64,000 nucleotides of DNA, from contig NC_133223.1 in NCBI RefSeq assembly GCF_040436345.1, forward strand, positions 13,459,613 through 13,523,612, read 5' to 3'. The notes under the pieces are model-generated. The model saw nothing but the letters and a program-made list of their open reading frames with translations, was not told the origin of the DNA and searched no databases. This DNA comes from Pagrus major (Eukaryota; Chordata; Actinopteri; Spariformes; Sparidae). The position numbers were made by a program, and so were the translations under genes. Shown here one piece after another: positions 49,101 through 61,100 of the stretch (its first letter is position 1; every line of letters begins with the position of its first letter).

Positions 49101-52100
49101 TTCTGTCACTCTCTGTCTCTTTTCCTTCCTCCCACGTTCTCCTTTCATCCTCGACCTACTTTCTTGGTGGTGGTGGGTGTCGCTATACGGCACGGAGCTC
49201 AGCGTGAAAACACAAAGCAAAAGTGGGACAGATTCTCCACGCTGCACAGATCACTCTGGAGGATTGCACCCTTTCTCAAGTCCACTGTGCTGCTCACTCA
49301 TGCTGCACCTCAAGTTTGTTTTGTGCCTCGGATGGGGCCCCTTGTGCCCCCACATCAGCTCAGTTAGCATGCTTCTCCTTTCAAACTGTACACGCACAGA
49401 CTCTCACTAACACGCAAACACATGCACGCATTAGCTCTGGTCCATCTACTTGACAACCAATACCATCCCCTTGGGGCAATTTGTTTGTAACCTCCACTAA
49501 TACAACACTTAACCTCGTTTTCCTGTTTTCCAGAAAAGCATTGCACAATTTATGCAAAAGATTGTGAACATATGATTTGAATTCAGTGAAGGGCAAGTAC
49601 ACTGTAAAGAGGAAGTGAAAGCTGAACTTTTTAAATGAAGAGCACACAGGCTAACAGGCAATTTCATGCTCACTGTCTTGACTTATTTTCCTTTGGATGA
49701 GTAAAACACTGATTCACTGTCAGATATCCAGCATGATAACTTGTTCATCAGTGTCGAACCAGTGTGGGCTTGCTGTACACTCTCTTCCCACTATCTCATT
49801 CCATCAGTATATCTTAGCCTAGTGAAAGTGATCCTTGTGTCCTAGTGAGTAAAATGAACTGGTTTTCAGTTCAGTCGGGTATACCTCTCAGGGGACCCCT
49901 CCATACTAAAGAAGAGGCCTTCTGTTCAGCCGCAGCCACTCCAGGCCTCATACAATAGGAGCTGACAATAGGGGATGACAATAGTGTCTCTCTTTTCCTT
50001 TCTTTCCATTTCTTACTGTTGTCTCGCTTTATCAGCCTGCCCTCAGCAGAATGTGATACTACCCGTGACCTTTCTTAGCTCCGAGTTGATTATTAGCTTC
50101 ATGTTTGCAATCAGTGCATATAAGGGCATTCACAACAACTGCATTTTGAAGTTATGACATTTGATATCCAAAAGGTCAGAGGTTAAATGCACTGTGACAT
50201 CATTATATTCTGCTTAAAATAGTCTGGCCATTATCCAATGCCATAGCTCAGCAACTTGAATGAAAGAATGAATGCAAATTTATTTCGGACATGTGAAAAC
50301 AAAATAAAACAACAAGTTAAATTAGTTTGACAAATAAGAATAATAAAATGAAAAGCATGTCGCAAAGTGTAGTTCACTGTATATTTTGGTTTGGGGACTG
50401 GTAACTTTTTGATGGTTTTATCGTTTCATTTTTAATCAATTAATTACAAAAACATGACAGATAAATCAGTGATAAGAGGCCAGACGCTCTCTGAAAAACT
50501 GTCAGTTCACACTTTTTTCTCACTGCTGTTGGCTGTGTCTGTATTAGCAGGTTGGAAAATCTCATAAATGAATTAAGCAACACTGCAGATCTCTGGATAA
50601 AGGATGATGTTGAGCGGATGCCAGCTATGATAAATATTTGCTAACTCTGTCTAATGTAAAAACATTGTTTGAATCAGTGACTTGCAAATGTTGTATGATT
50701 TGGATTTATTTACTTTACCCATGTTGTATAAGATTGTTAAACGACACAGTTCTTTAATAACATGCAGCGTGGTGGTGCAGATGCCTTACAAACCACCTCC
50801 GTCAGTCATACCTCCCACCACCATCTGTCACTTTGGCCATGAATTTCTCCTCCTCTCTCCTCCTTGTGGATCTCGGCTGGTGTATTTAGTCATTAGGGAA
50901 CAGCAAAGATTGTTTGGTGTTTTGGATGGACTGAATTAAACAGCCGCCCCTCTCTCTGCACCCTTCGACACTTTCTTCTTTCACCTCTCACTTCTGTCTT
51001 CTCAGTTACCATGGTGATGGGAATCCCCACAGTGAAGCGGAAGGTGAAGTCTTATCTGTCAGAGACGCTGCGTTCGCTAATAGACAAGCTGTCACCAGAG
51101 GAAAAACTTGACTGTGTCATTATTGTCTTCGTCGGGGAGGTGAGATGTCGTAATCACACAGAATGAGTCATAGCACAACAACGCTTCTGCACAATGAATA
51201 AAAAAACAAGTGTGTGTCCAATGTGTTTAATTCTTTCATCTCTGCAGACTGATGTGGACTACGTTCACAGTGTGGTTGCTGGCCTGGAGAAAGAGTGAGT
51301 ACATTTCCTTTGAGGAAAGTGTGTGTGTGATTGTGTGTTTGTCAAACTTGTTGATGTCACCAATGACCTCCTTCTGTTCAGGTTTTCTACAGAGCTGAGT
51401 TCAGGTTTGCTGGAGGTGATCTCCCCGCCAGCTGCCTATTACCCTGAGCTCACCAACCTCAAAGAGACTTTTGGAGACTCTAAAGAGAGAGTCAAGTAAG
51501 CATTTCACACACTGCCGGCATGACATCTGTGTTGTCTGTGAGTTCAGCGCTCCTACATTTAATTAGCGCAAAATATGATATAGATCAGTATGGAAATAGG
51601 GGAGAAGCCAGCCCTGAGAGAAATGAAGTGAAGGAGAGCTGTGATGAGGATTGTAGAGAGAAAAAAAGTAGAAGGATGAGTCAGGGGGGGAAAGTGGGAG
51701 GGAGCGAGCAAACGAGAGCTTTTAGGTAGGCTGCCGAGGTACTTAGTATTCCACAGGCATTCCTCAAAGTCAGATCAAGGTCATCAGCAGCAGCACCCTC
51801 TATCTCTTTCTCTCTGTAGTGCTCCCTCTTGTTATCCTCTTAGCTTATCTTCACTCTTTATAGTCATCTAACTGGCCTCATTAGAAATCTGTTTATGGTG
51901 CAGTTTGTGCTGACTACTTGCAGTATGTACTCAGATGGTAGCCTTTAGGCCCAGAGGACTTTGTGTTCTGTTTGTATGTGTGGGTGTTTGTGAGCAGAGC
52001 ATGCTTCTGATGGCAATCTGAACAGTTAGTATCTTGTTCAACAGTGGCCGTGGTTAAAAAAAGAAAAGAAAAAGGGTAACATTTTAGATGCTTGTTTTAT

Positions 52101-55100
52101 GTGTGCGCGCATCGTTATATATGTCTTAGATTTTGGATATCAGTCTATTGTGATATGGCATTAGTGTTGTCTTCTCGTTTTCAATGAGTCCTATTATGCC
52201 TTTTCTTTTTTTGCCTTTCCTTTTGTGTTTTTTTGTACAGGTTCTTTTGCATGTAAAAGATCCTGAAAGTTAAAAACCCTCGCCTCTGCTATATTATACT
52301 ATACTCCTGCCTTTAATTCTGTGACTTTGTGACATCGCACTATGTCACACATAATGTATGCCTAGCAGCTGGTTTGGCTGAATTGATTTAGCACAGCTTC
52401 TTTGTTGTTGTTAGCGGTGCTGGGTCAGGCATATGTGAGCTGACCAATCAGAGCAGACTGGGTATTTGGAAGGGGCGGGGGGGCTTAAACCTGAAAATGA
52501 GCAGAGTAGGTCTCCTTTAAAAGCTGCATTACATAAAAGTGATGTAATTTCATGAACATACCGGACTGTTCTACTTGTTTCTAATACTTATATTTACCCA
52601 CTTACTGATTATATCCACAGTACTGATGATTATTTAGCAAACATCTTATTGTGTTAATGTTTTTGTGAAGGTACCAACAGTCAACCCTACAATATTGTTG
52701 CAATATCAATATCAATATCAATATCACTATCAAGGTATTTATTCAGAAATATTGTGGTATTTGATTTTGTCGCCCATTCCTAGCGATAATGAAGTGCTTT
52801 TAGAAGATATAAAAAATATATTGCAGTATTATTTTAAGGCTATATTGCCCAGCCTCAGTGTGCCTGCATCCTAATGAATGGTCCAGAAAAGGGTTTTTTA
52901 CATTCCCTCACTGCTGAAGCTGCAGCAACACTCAACCACCTGGCTGAATTTAAGTGCATGTGCATCCATGCCCTCATATCTGTGGCGTGTGTTAAAATGG
53001 TGTGTGTTTGTGTGTGTTGGTGCGTGTATACGCACCTCCAACACCTGCCTTGTGGAAAGCATCATGAACACCTGCAACTCCTTTGGTGTGCAGCCATGAG
53101 TCAGACAGCAACAACAGCAGATCATTCAGATCAAACAATTAGTGTGACAGCACTGGTTTATAAATTATTCACATCCAGTCTGCTGTTGTGGCATTCAGTG
53201 TATCCGGGAGTACATGATTTGCAGCGTTTTGCTTTTTGTATGTGAAGCAGTGTGTGTGACATGCTTTCCATAGGTAAAATATCCCAGAAGATATCTTTTA
53301 AAATACAGCTGGATTCATGTATGTGTAGTTTTATTTTGGGCTGTACCGAATGTTTTTCTTTTTGTTTTACATTTGGCACTTCTCTTGAGGTTTTACAGTG
53401 AAGCTTTGAATGTGAATAAATAAAAATCCATGAACAAAATCTTCAATTTCAATAGTGTTCCAGCCAAAATAGGTTTTTTTGTTATTGTGGTTATATAAAT
53501 GTATTCATAGTGCTGTTCGATTGCTGCTAGCCCACCCCCGCCCTGTTAATACCAATGTGTGCCTGCCTTTGTTTGCAGCAGGCAGGTGAGCAAACAGTTT
53601 TTTTAACGCAGTGAAATCGTTTTTAAAAGGCTAAACGCAAAAAGAATATTGCTTGAGGCAGAATATTTTGTTAGAAAGAAACATTTTGGGAATTTTGGAA
53701 ATGATAACATCGATCCTCTCTCAGTACATGTTGACTGCTGGACCTTACAACAGAGTTAATTGAAATGTTTAGGTCACATACAGTAAGTTGGAAAAAATCT
53801 GATGCAGTATGGCAGCACAGTTAATCGAAATATAATCAAAAATGTCAATATGACCATAACGCATGAAGCTACAGTTTTTGTTAAAGATAAAATGTTGGAC
53901 AAAATAGCATTATAATAAAGAACTGCAGTGCTGCAGAGATGTCCTGACCTACAAATCTTGCTCTCCAGATGTAAGAAAACATGTTTGTGTGCTACAGACC
54001 CCAACAAATGTCACATCGTCTTGACTTTAAGAGATAAATCTTGTATTTTGTTGTACGATCTGTGTTGTAGAACGACATGGAAAAAAGCTGCACAGCATTC
54101 AAATGTCATTGTTATGAATGAAGCTCTGAACTATTCGGTACCGCCTGACATTCATTATATGTGTTGTTGAATTCTGCTTTCTTTAGATGGAGGACCAAGC
54201 AGAATTTGGACTATTCCTTCCTCATGATGTATGCTGTCAGCAAAGGGGTTTACTATGTCCAGGTATGTCATTGAAAGAAAAAAGAAAAACAGCAACTTAT
54301 TGGATTTTCTTTTTAAAAGATAAGTTCACCCAGAATCGAATTTTCTTTCATTATCTACTCAGGTGAAGTTTCATTGTCCACAATACATTTCTGGAGCTTC
54401 ACAGCAAAACAGCGTAGCAGCATTCTCCTAAACAACTGAGGATGGGGAATTTTAAAAATGGGGATTTAAAAATGTTTAAAAAAACACCAACAACACAAAA
54501 ACATAAAATGGCTCCATACACCTTGTCCAGCTTATTCCAGTCTCTGGAAGACCTGAGATCCCAAATTGACTTGAGCGGGCGAGGATGCCAATAATTTCTT
54601 TTCAAATAGATTTTGGGATCTCTGGGCTCTGGAGACTAGGATTATGCCATTTTTTAAATCTTCTTAAACAAGTCCCAATCTATTACAGTTGTATAGGAGA
54701 ATGCTGCAACACTGTTTTGCTGTGACGCTCCAGAAATGTTTTTGAGGCTACGAAAACTTTCCATCTGCATGAGGATGGGCAAATAATGACTGAATTTTCA
54801 TTTTTGGGCAAACTTATCTTTTAAGAAGGGCTCTGTACACTGTTACTCACTTGTATCAGAGTGAAAGCCTGTTACTAGGTTAACACTGGTTTGCTATTAG
54901 TTTGGAGCTTGTCTTACCAAATTAAAACATGGCGACGTAGTCATTCATCAGAGCCAGTGTTCTTGGGTTGTTTTTTTTTTCAGGCCGGAGCCAGTTTCAC
55001 TTATTCTGAGCCTAATCCTCTTAGACTTGTACAGCTCTTATCTGTCCTCTTGGCTAAACTAGGCGTCCAATTTGAGAATGTTTATATAAATGTTTACTCT

Positions 55101-58100
55101 CAGCAGATCTGAAGTGCTAACGCCAGACGTTCAGGGTTTAGTTTCACTGTGTTGTTAATCTCCCATCTCTGTCTTATTCATGGGGTGTGCCATTTCCACT
55201 CTCTGCTCTCTCCTGGAGGGAAGAGGTATTGCTTGTCTGACATCTACTGCTACTCTAGCTTAGTATAGCACCTCAGAAGTGTGTTTCTTAGCTTAGATCA
55301 GTGTTCTGCCCTAGTAGGATCATAGATGAGTCTCCCTCCTGCTTTACACCCTCTCCTTTAACAATAAACCCAGACTCCTAAATTCTTCTTTTTCTTCTGT
55401 TATATGTTTCTTCTTTCTGTGCCTCTGTTCCTTTAGCTGGAGGATGACATTGTGGCCAAGCCCAACTACTTTGCCACTATGAAGAACTTTGCCCTTCAGC
55501 TCTCGTCGGAGGACTGGATGATCCTGGAGTTCTCTCAGCTGGGCTTCATCGGTATGATGCATTAAGCACATAATCAATGTTGGGCAACCTCAGATGAAGC
55601 AAAGTGTGCGTTGTCAGCTGATGGCACAGCCAAACAACCCTGGCTAGCTTACCTTTCTAAAGTGGTTGTTAGCTTAATATCTTACCTCTTAACTTGGCAA
55701 GGCATTCATATCCTGTCAGATTTGTAGGGTTATTGATAAATAGTTGGGTTATGGAGCTGACACTAAAGAATAGACAGAAATTTAATCGATCACTTTAGAA
55801 ATTGGGTTATTGTATTATAAGTAATATGATGTGGCAGGGAAAAACAAATCCAAATTACTAACAGCTACAATATGTAAATGAGGAATGGGTATATTTTTAG
55901 TCAAACTGAAACTGTGACAATTTTTTTTTGTTTTTGTTAGACTAATGGTTTAATCATCCTGTTGCAAATAGTTGGTTGTTAAATTACTCTCGCTTTCCAA
56001 CAGGAAAAATGTTCCAGGCTCCAGACCTGAACTTAATTGTTGAGTTCATCTTCATGTTCTACAAGGAGAAGCCCATCGACTGGCTGCTGGACCACATTCT
56101 CTGGGTCAAAGTCTGCAATCCTGAGAAAGATGCGGTATGCTCTGCGATTACTGTATTGATAGAGTGGCATAAGCCATGTTACCATCTGATTGTCATGCAA
56201 ATTTGAAGTGAACGTAGTTTTGTCAGAAGTTGGCGGTTGAGGTTACGGTAGCCATGGCTGTAACAAAGACAGTAAATGATGCGAACCGGAAACTAATCCA
56301 GTTGTTTGCCAACCACCAAATAAACCTAATAGAAGTAGAAGGCAAGGCAAGTTTATTTGTATAGCACAATTCAGACACAAGGCAACTCAAAGTGCTTTAC
56401 AGGGGCATACAATTATATTAAAAGACATTAAAGATTGCATTTAAAATACACTAAAAACAAGTAGGAAGACATGAAGAAACAAACCATTAAAACAAGTTAA
56501 GAAATAGGAAAATAAGCTAAAATAGAATAGGTTTAAAAGAGACAAGACTAAAGAATAAAAGTCACAGTGCAGTTCAAAGCTTTAAAATTGCTTCAATGAA
56601 AGGCAGTGGCAAACAAAATGGTCTTCAGCCTTGATTTAAAAGAGGTGAGAGTTGGAGCAGACCTACAGTTTTGTTCCAGATATGTGCACATAATAACTGA
56701 ATGCTGCTTGTCCATGTTTAGTGTTGACTCTAGTGACTGAAAGCAGACCTGTACCTGACGACCTCAGAGGTCTGGATGGTTCATAACGTAGCAGCAGATC
56801 AGAAATGTATTTTGGCCCTAAACCATTCAGTGCTTTATAAACCAACAGCAGGATTTTGAAATCTATTCTTTGACAGACAGGAAGCCAGTGTAAAGATTTG
56901 AGAACTGGAGTGATGTGATCTACTTTTTTGGTCCTTGTTAGGACTCGAGCAGCAGCGTTCTGAATCAGCTGCAGCTGTCCTGTGTAAAGACATCGTTACA
57001 GTAGCAGTACAGTAGTCAGCACTGAGATCCAGTAATACTAAGACTGAAGTTTTGCCACTGTCTGTGTTTAAATGAATGTCATTGAGGACCTTGACAAGAG
57101 CGGTCTCAGTGCTGTGATGTGGTCGAAATCCTGATTGGAAGACATCGAACAGCCATTTATTATTCGCTAATTTGTCAGCTGTTGAAAAGCAGCTTATTCA
57201 ATGATTTTACTTAAAATTGGGAGGTTTGATATGGGCCTATAATTATTAATTACTGATGTGTCTAGATTGTTCTTCTTCAGGAGTGGTTTAATAACTGCAG
57301 TTTTCATGGCTTGTGGGAAGACACCTGAGAGAAGAGACATGTTGACGATCTGTAGCAGATCTGACGTCATGCAGGCTGAAATGTTTTTGAAGAACCCTGC
57401 TGGTAAAATATCAAGGCAGCAGGAGGAAGATTTCAAATGTTGTATTATTTCTTGCAGGTTTTTGTCATTGATTGGATCAAATTGTGTCATGGTCTTAGAG
57501 TTGGTTTTAGGTGGACACATGGACAGCACACCTCCTGTACCTGGTACGGTGGCACTGACCGCTTGTCTAATGTTCTGAATTTTGGCAGTGGAGAAGGATG
57601 TAAATTCATTACAGGCCCTGGTAGATAGATGTTCAGAAGCTACTGGCACAGGAGGTGTTGTTAGCTCGTCTACAGTAGCAAACAGGGCACATGCATTGTT
57701 ATTGTTTTTGGTGATAATGTCTGAAAAGAAGGACTGCCTTGACTTTTTCAGTTCTAAATTAAAAATGTAAAGTCTCTCTTTATAAATGTCAAAATGAACC
57801 TGGAGATTTGTTTCTCCCCACCTGCGCTCAGTTTTTCAACATTCCTTTCGACAGAAGAAGAAACTTAACAAGTTGCCTTGGCCATCTGCGTGTGAAAAAA
57901 TAGATAGTGCTTTGGGAAGATGTCAACAGCGGAAACAGATTCTCTTTCTTCTCTTGGAGCAGAAACAGCTGCTCCATTTAACATTAAGGGCATTAACTCT
58001 CTTTCGAAGCAGGCTAAAATGACCTCAAGGCAGTGTACAATATTTTTTTGTGAAACTTTTCAAGATTTTCTAAACTTTCTGTTGCATTTTCTTATGCAAG

Positions 58101-61100
58101 ACTTAAAAATGTGCATTAAAAATACATTAATGGAAACATGGCTGTTATAAGCAGATTGTAAGGTTTCATCATCCCTCTTTTGTGCTCTTCTAAAGAAACA
58201 CTGCGAGCGGCAGAAGTCCAGCCTACGTGTGCGGTTCAGACCCTCCCTGTTTCAACATGTGGGACTCCATTCCTCACTTGCCGGAAAGATCCAAAAGCTC
58301 ACAGTGAGTCTGACAACCTCACAGTGATTTATTTACCGCAACAGTACAGGCTGCTTCCCGTGTAGAAATGTTGGCTTCCCCTCTGTCTATGTCCTGTAGG
58401 ACAAGGACTTCCTGAAGCCGCTGCTCCACAAGATGCATGTCAACCCCCCAGCTGAGGTTTCCACTTCAATGAAGGTAGTGTGCCAAGCTATCTATAGTCT
58501 GTAGTCAAAGCAGTTGTTAATTTTAGGCAGTGTTTACCAAAATCAAGATACAAACATTGTGTACTGTCTCACACAGGTATATCAGGGTCACACATTAGAG
58601 AAGACATACCTGGGAGAGGACTTCTTCTGGGCCATCACTCCTACTACTGGAGACTACGTCCTCTTCAAATTTGACAGACCTGTGAGCATAGAGAGGTATG
58701 TGTTTGCGTGCACTGCTTCTCATTAATTTGCATTGAAATGATACGGTGAGCATGCACAGTGTCACATATACTGTATATAGTTATTATGAGCACCAAATTT
58801 ACATATACAGACGCATGCAAAAATCTGCCTTTTCAGTTATTTCCGCCTGCTGCCCTGCGGTGATTCAGGCTTAGCTTCAGTGTGTGTGCATGCGTGCGTG
58901 CATGCATGTGTGTGTGTCTCCGGGGATCAGGGTGAGCTAATGAGAGTGCTCTAAAATAAGCATTCTCAGGCCAGCCTCCTACTCTCTGTGGGGCCGAGGT
59001 AGAAAGACAGCAAGACCGACAGTATAAAAAGAACTGATGGTGAGACTTGACGGTTTGGATCAGAGCTGGCCTGAAAAGGATGATAATATGTGGTCATGTG
59101 GAGATTAATTTTAGCAGGACAGTGAAACAATTGTGTGAGACTGTCAGTCACTCAGCAAGTTAATGACAGTGAGTGGGAAAATGGCTTTCTAGTGTACCAC
59201 TGTGTAACTGAAGTGTTTTTGTCTGCTTTTGAATGACACCAATTACACCGACTCTGTTGCTATGCTGATGAGACGTTGTCTCGTCAGCAGTTGGTTGTGA
59301 GATACAGCGTTCTTTACGATCTGTCACTGCCTCCATCTATGGTTGGCGTCTTTCCTTCTCTGGCTGCTCAACATTTAATGCAAATAAACACAGTGCACCC
59401 CCACACTTTAATGAAAACAACCTTGTTTCACATAAAGAAAGGAAGGCATGGTCGTGCATTTGAATGTAAAATCCAAAGCTACAAGTGGAGCTCACTCTCC
59501 GCACTGTGCCTTTTTGTGAATTCAAACCATCCTTCAGTTGCTTTGAAATCTACAGAAATTGGCTACAAAGACAGAATACTGGATTTTTTTAATGTTCAAA
59601 ACCTGTAGCCAGCCATGACCTGAATGTGAGATCTGAGAAGCATAAGCTTTGAATTTTTGATCAATTATATCTCACTGACAGCTAAGTCCTGATGACACAG
59701 GGGGGGTTGCACTTACTTTTGCACAGCCAATTTTTGATTTCATGGGCCTAACTTACCTAACTCACCTATTGCCCACAAGGGAGATGATGGACTTTGTGTG
59801 TCTGTTTGGCAGCAACCAAAGTGCAAGAATGTTTATCCATGCATGTAAGCATTAAAAATAAAGCTTGATTTTTTTTTTCGGCAGGTTCCTGTTTCGCAGT
59901 GGAAACCAGGAGCACCCGGGGGACAAGATAGAGAACACCACCGTGGAAATACTGCCTGTCTCAGTAGGGAAATACTTCCCCCACACACACAATACAGTCT
60001 GTCACCCCTCTGTGGTGTGATGTGCAAACGGTTTTGATTAGATTACACTGAGCGGTTGCTCTTTTGGGACAAAACGTATTGATTATCGACAGGAATGTGA
60101 GCGTGACTGAATCGTTTGCTCTGCCACAGGCGATACATTCTGACATTGTGATTCACACTCGCTGTGTAGTCACAGGCGCTAGCATCTGTTCAAGGGCTGC
60201 GCAAATGAGAAAATTAAAAAATGCCATTTGATTTCTCATGTTTCATTCTACTGTCCATCTTTCACCCTGTTCATATGACAGGAACCCGGATTGCAGACCA
60301 AAGAGAAGTACAAGCGAACTGAAGACCGCTTTTACAGGATCGGTAAGTGCTATATGTGTGTATGCAAACAAAAGCACTGGAACATCATGTTCAGATTAAA
60401 CGCTCACACTGATGGTGCCTGCAGTAATAGACAGTTTACAAAAAGATGGTGAGATGTTCTCAGTCATAGCCTTTTTTCTTTTTTTTATCCTTGCCAATTT
60501 TGTTCTGAAGTTTTCTGTTCTTCCTGCATTAGTTTTGTCATCTTTATTCTTTTGCTGATGTTTTTTGTTCTTTTGGTTTCTTTTTGTGAAATATTCCTTG
60601 TCAGTGTGATTCCTTAAAAAAACTATAATGGCCTCTGCCAAGGCCCAGCAGTGTCCTTTTGTACTCACTCATAGATGCCAGCCACCTAAATGCGTTTTTT
60701 TCATCAAGATTCATGCATTATTCCCTGAGAAATGAAAATGAAACTAAAATGTCGCAATTTTAAAGAAAGTGGGAAAAATGGACCTGTCTCTTTCTCCGGA
60801 TCCACAGCAGAAGTTAATGGGGTCTATTCTGGGCCGAGCCCCGTCCTCCATCCAAGTTTTGTGGAAATCTGTTCTGTAGTTTTTGTGGAATTCTGCTGAC
60901 AAACCAACAAAGAAACAAACTGATACGGGTGAAAACATAACCTCCGTGGCGGGGGTAAAAAAAAGTGATGAAAGCCATTTGCTGGAGCGTGATATTCGAA
61001 TAAAGTTCGTGTTCATCCAGTGAGTCAGTTAATGTTATTTGCCAGCAATTATTTTTTTTAGACCTTGAGCACCTAAGTGACTCGTAAATTATGGGGGTTG

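Larger units (their letters stand above)
43133..51005 (+). other. mgat4a intron 3 (7.9 kb)
   Basis: No supportable gene. It contains a palindromic MITE copy at about 45615-45990, possible short DNA-element fragments at about 44968-45380 (TTCACACTG...GTGTGAAAAGGGC) and 48030-48200, and a repeat with AATATTGTGTTATGTGATTTTGTCCCCCA near 48560-48740. A retroelement-like A-rich tail lies near 50270-50345. Confidence 0.55.
51496..54186 (+). other. mgat4a intron 6 (2.7 kb)
   Basis: No gene. Contains repeats near 52380-52510 (GAGCTGACCAATCAGAGCAGACTGGGT, a form common in teleosts), 52680-52860 and 53865-54020. Confidence 0.55.

Noticed and set aside
48840-49367. Open frame of 175 codons in mgat4a intron 3
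   Set aside because: Several overlapping frames are open on both strands here because of CT-rich composition; no protein similarity recognised.
56663-57649. Host gene on the minus strand inside mgat4a intron 9
   Set aside because: The readable protein pieces are reverse transcriptase and C-terminal segments of a non-LTR retrotransposon, broken by stops and a deletion.
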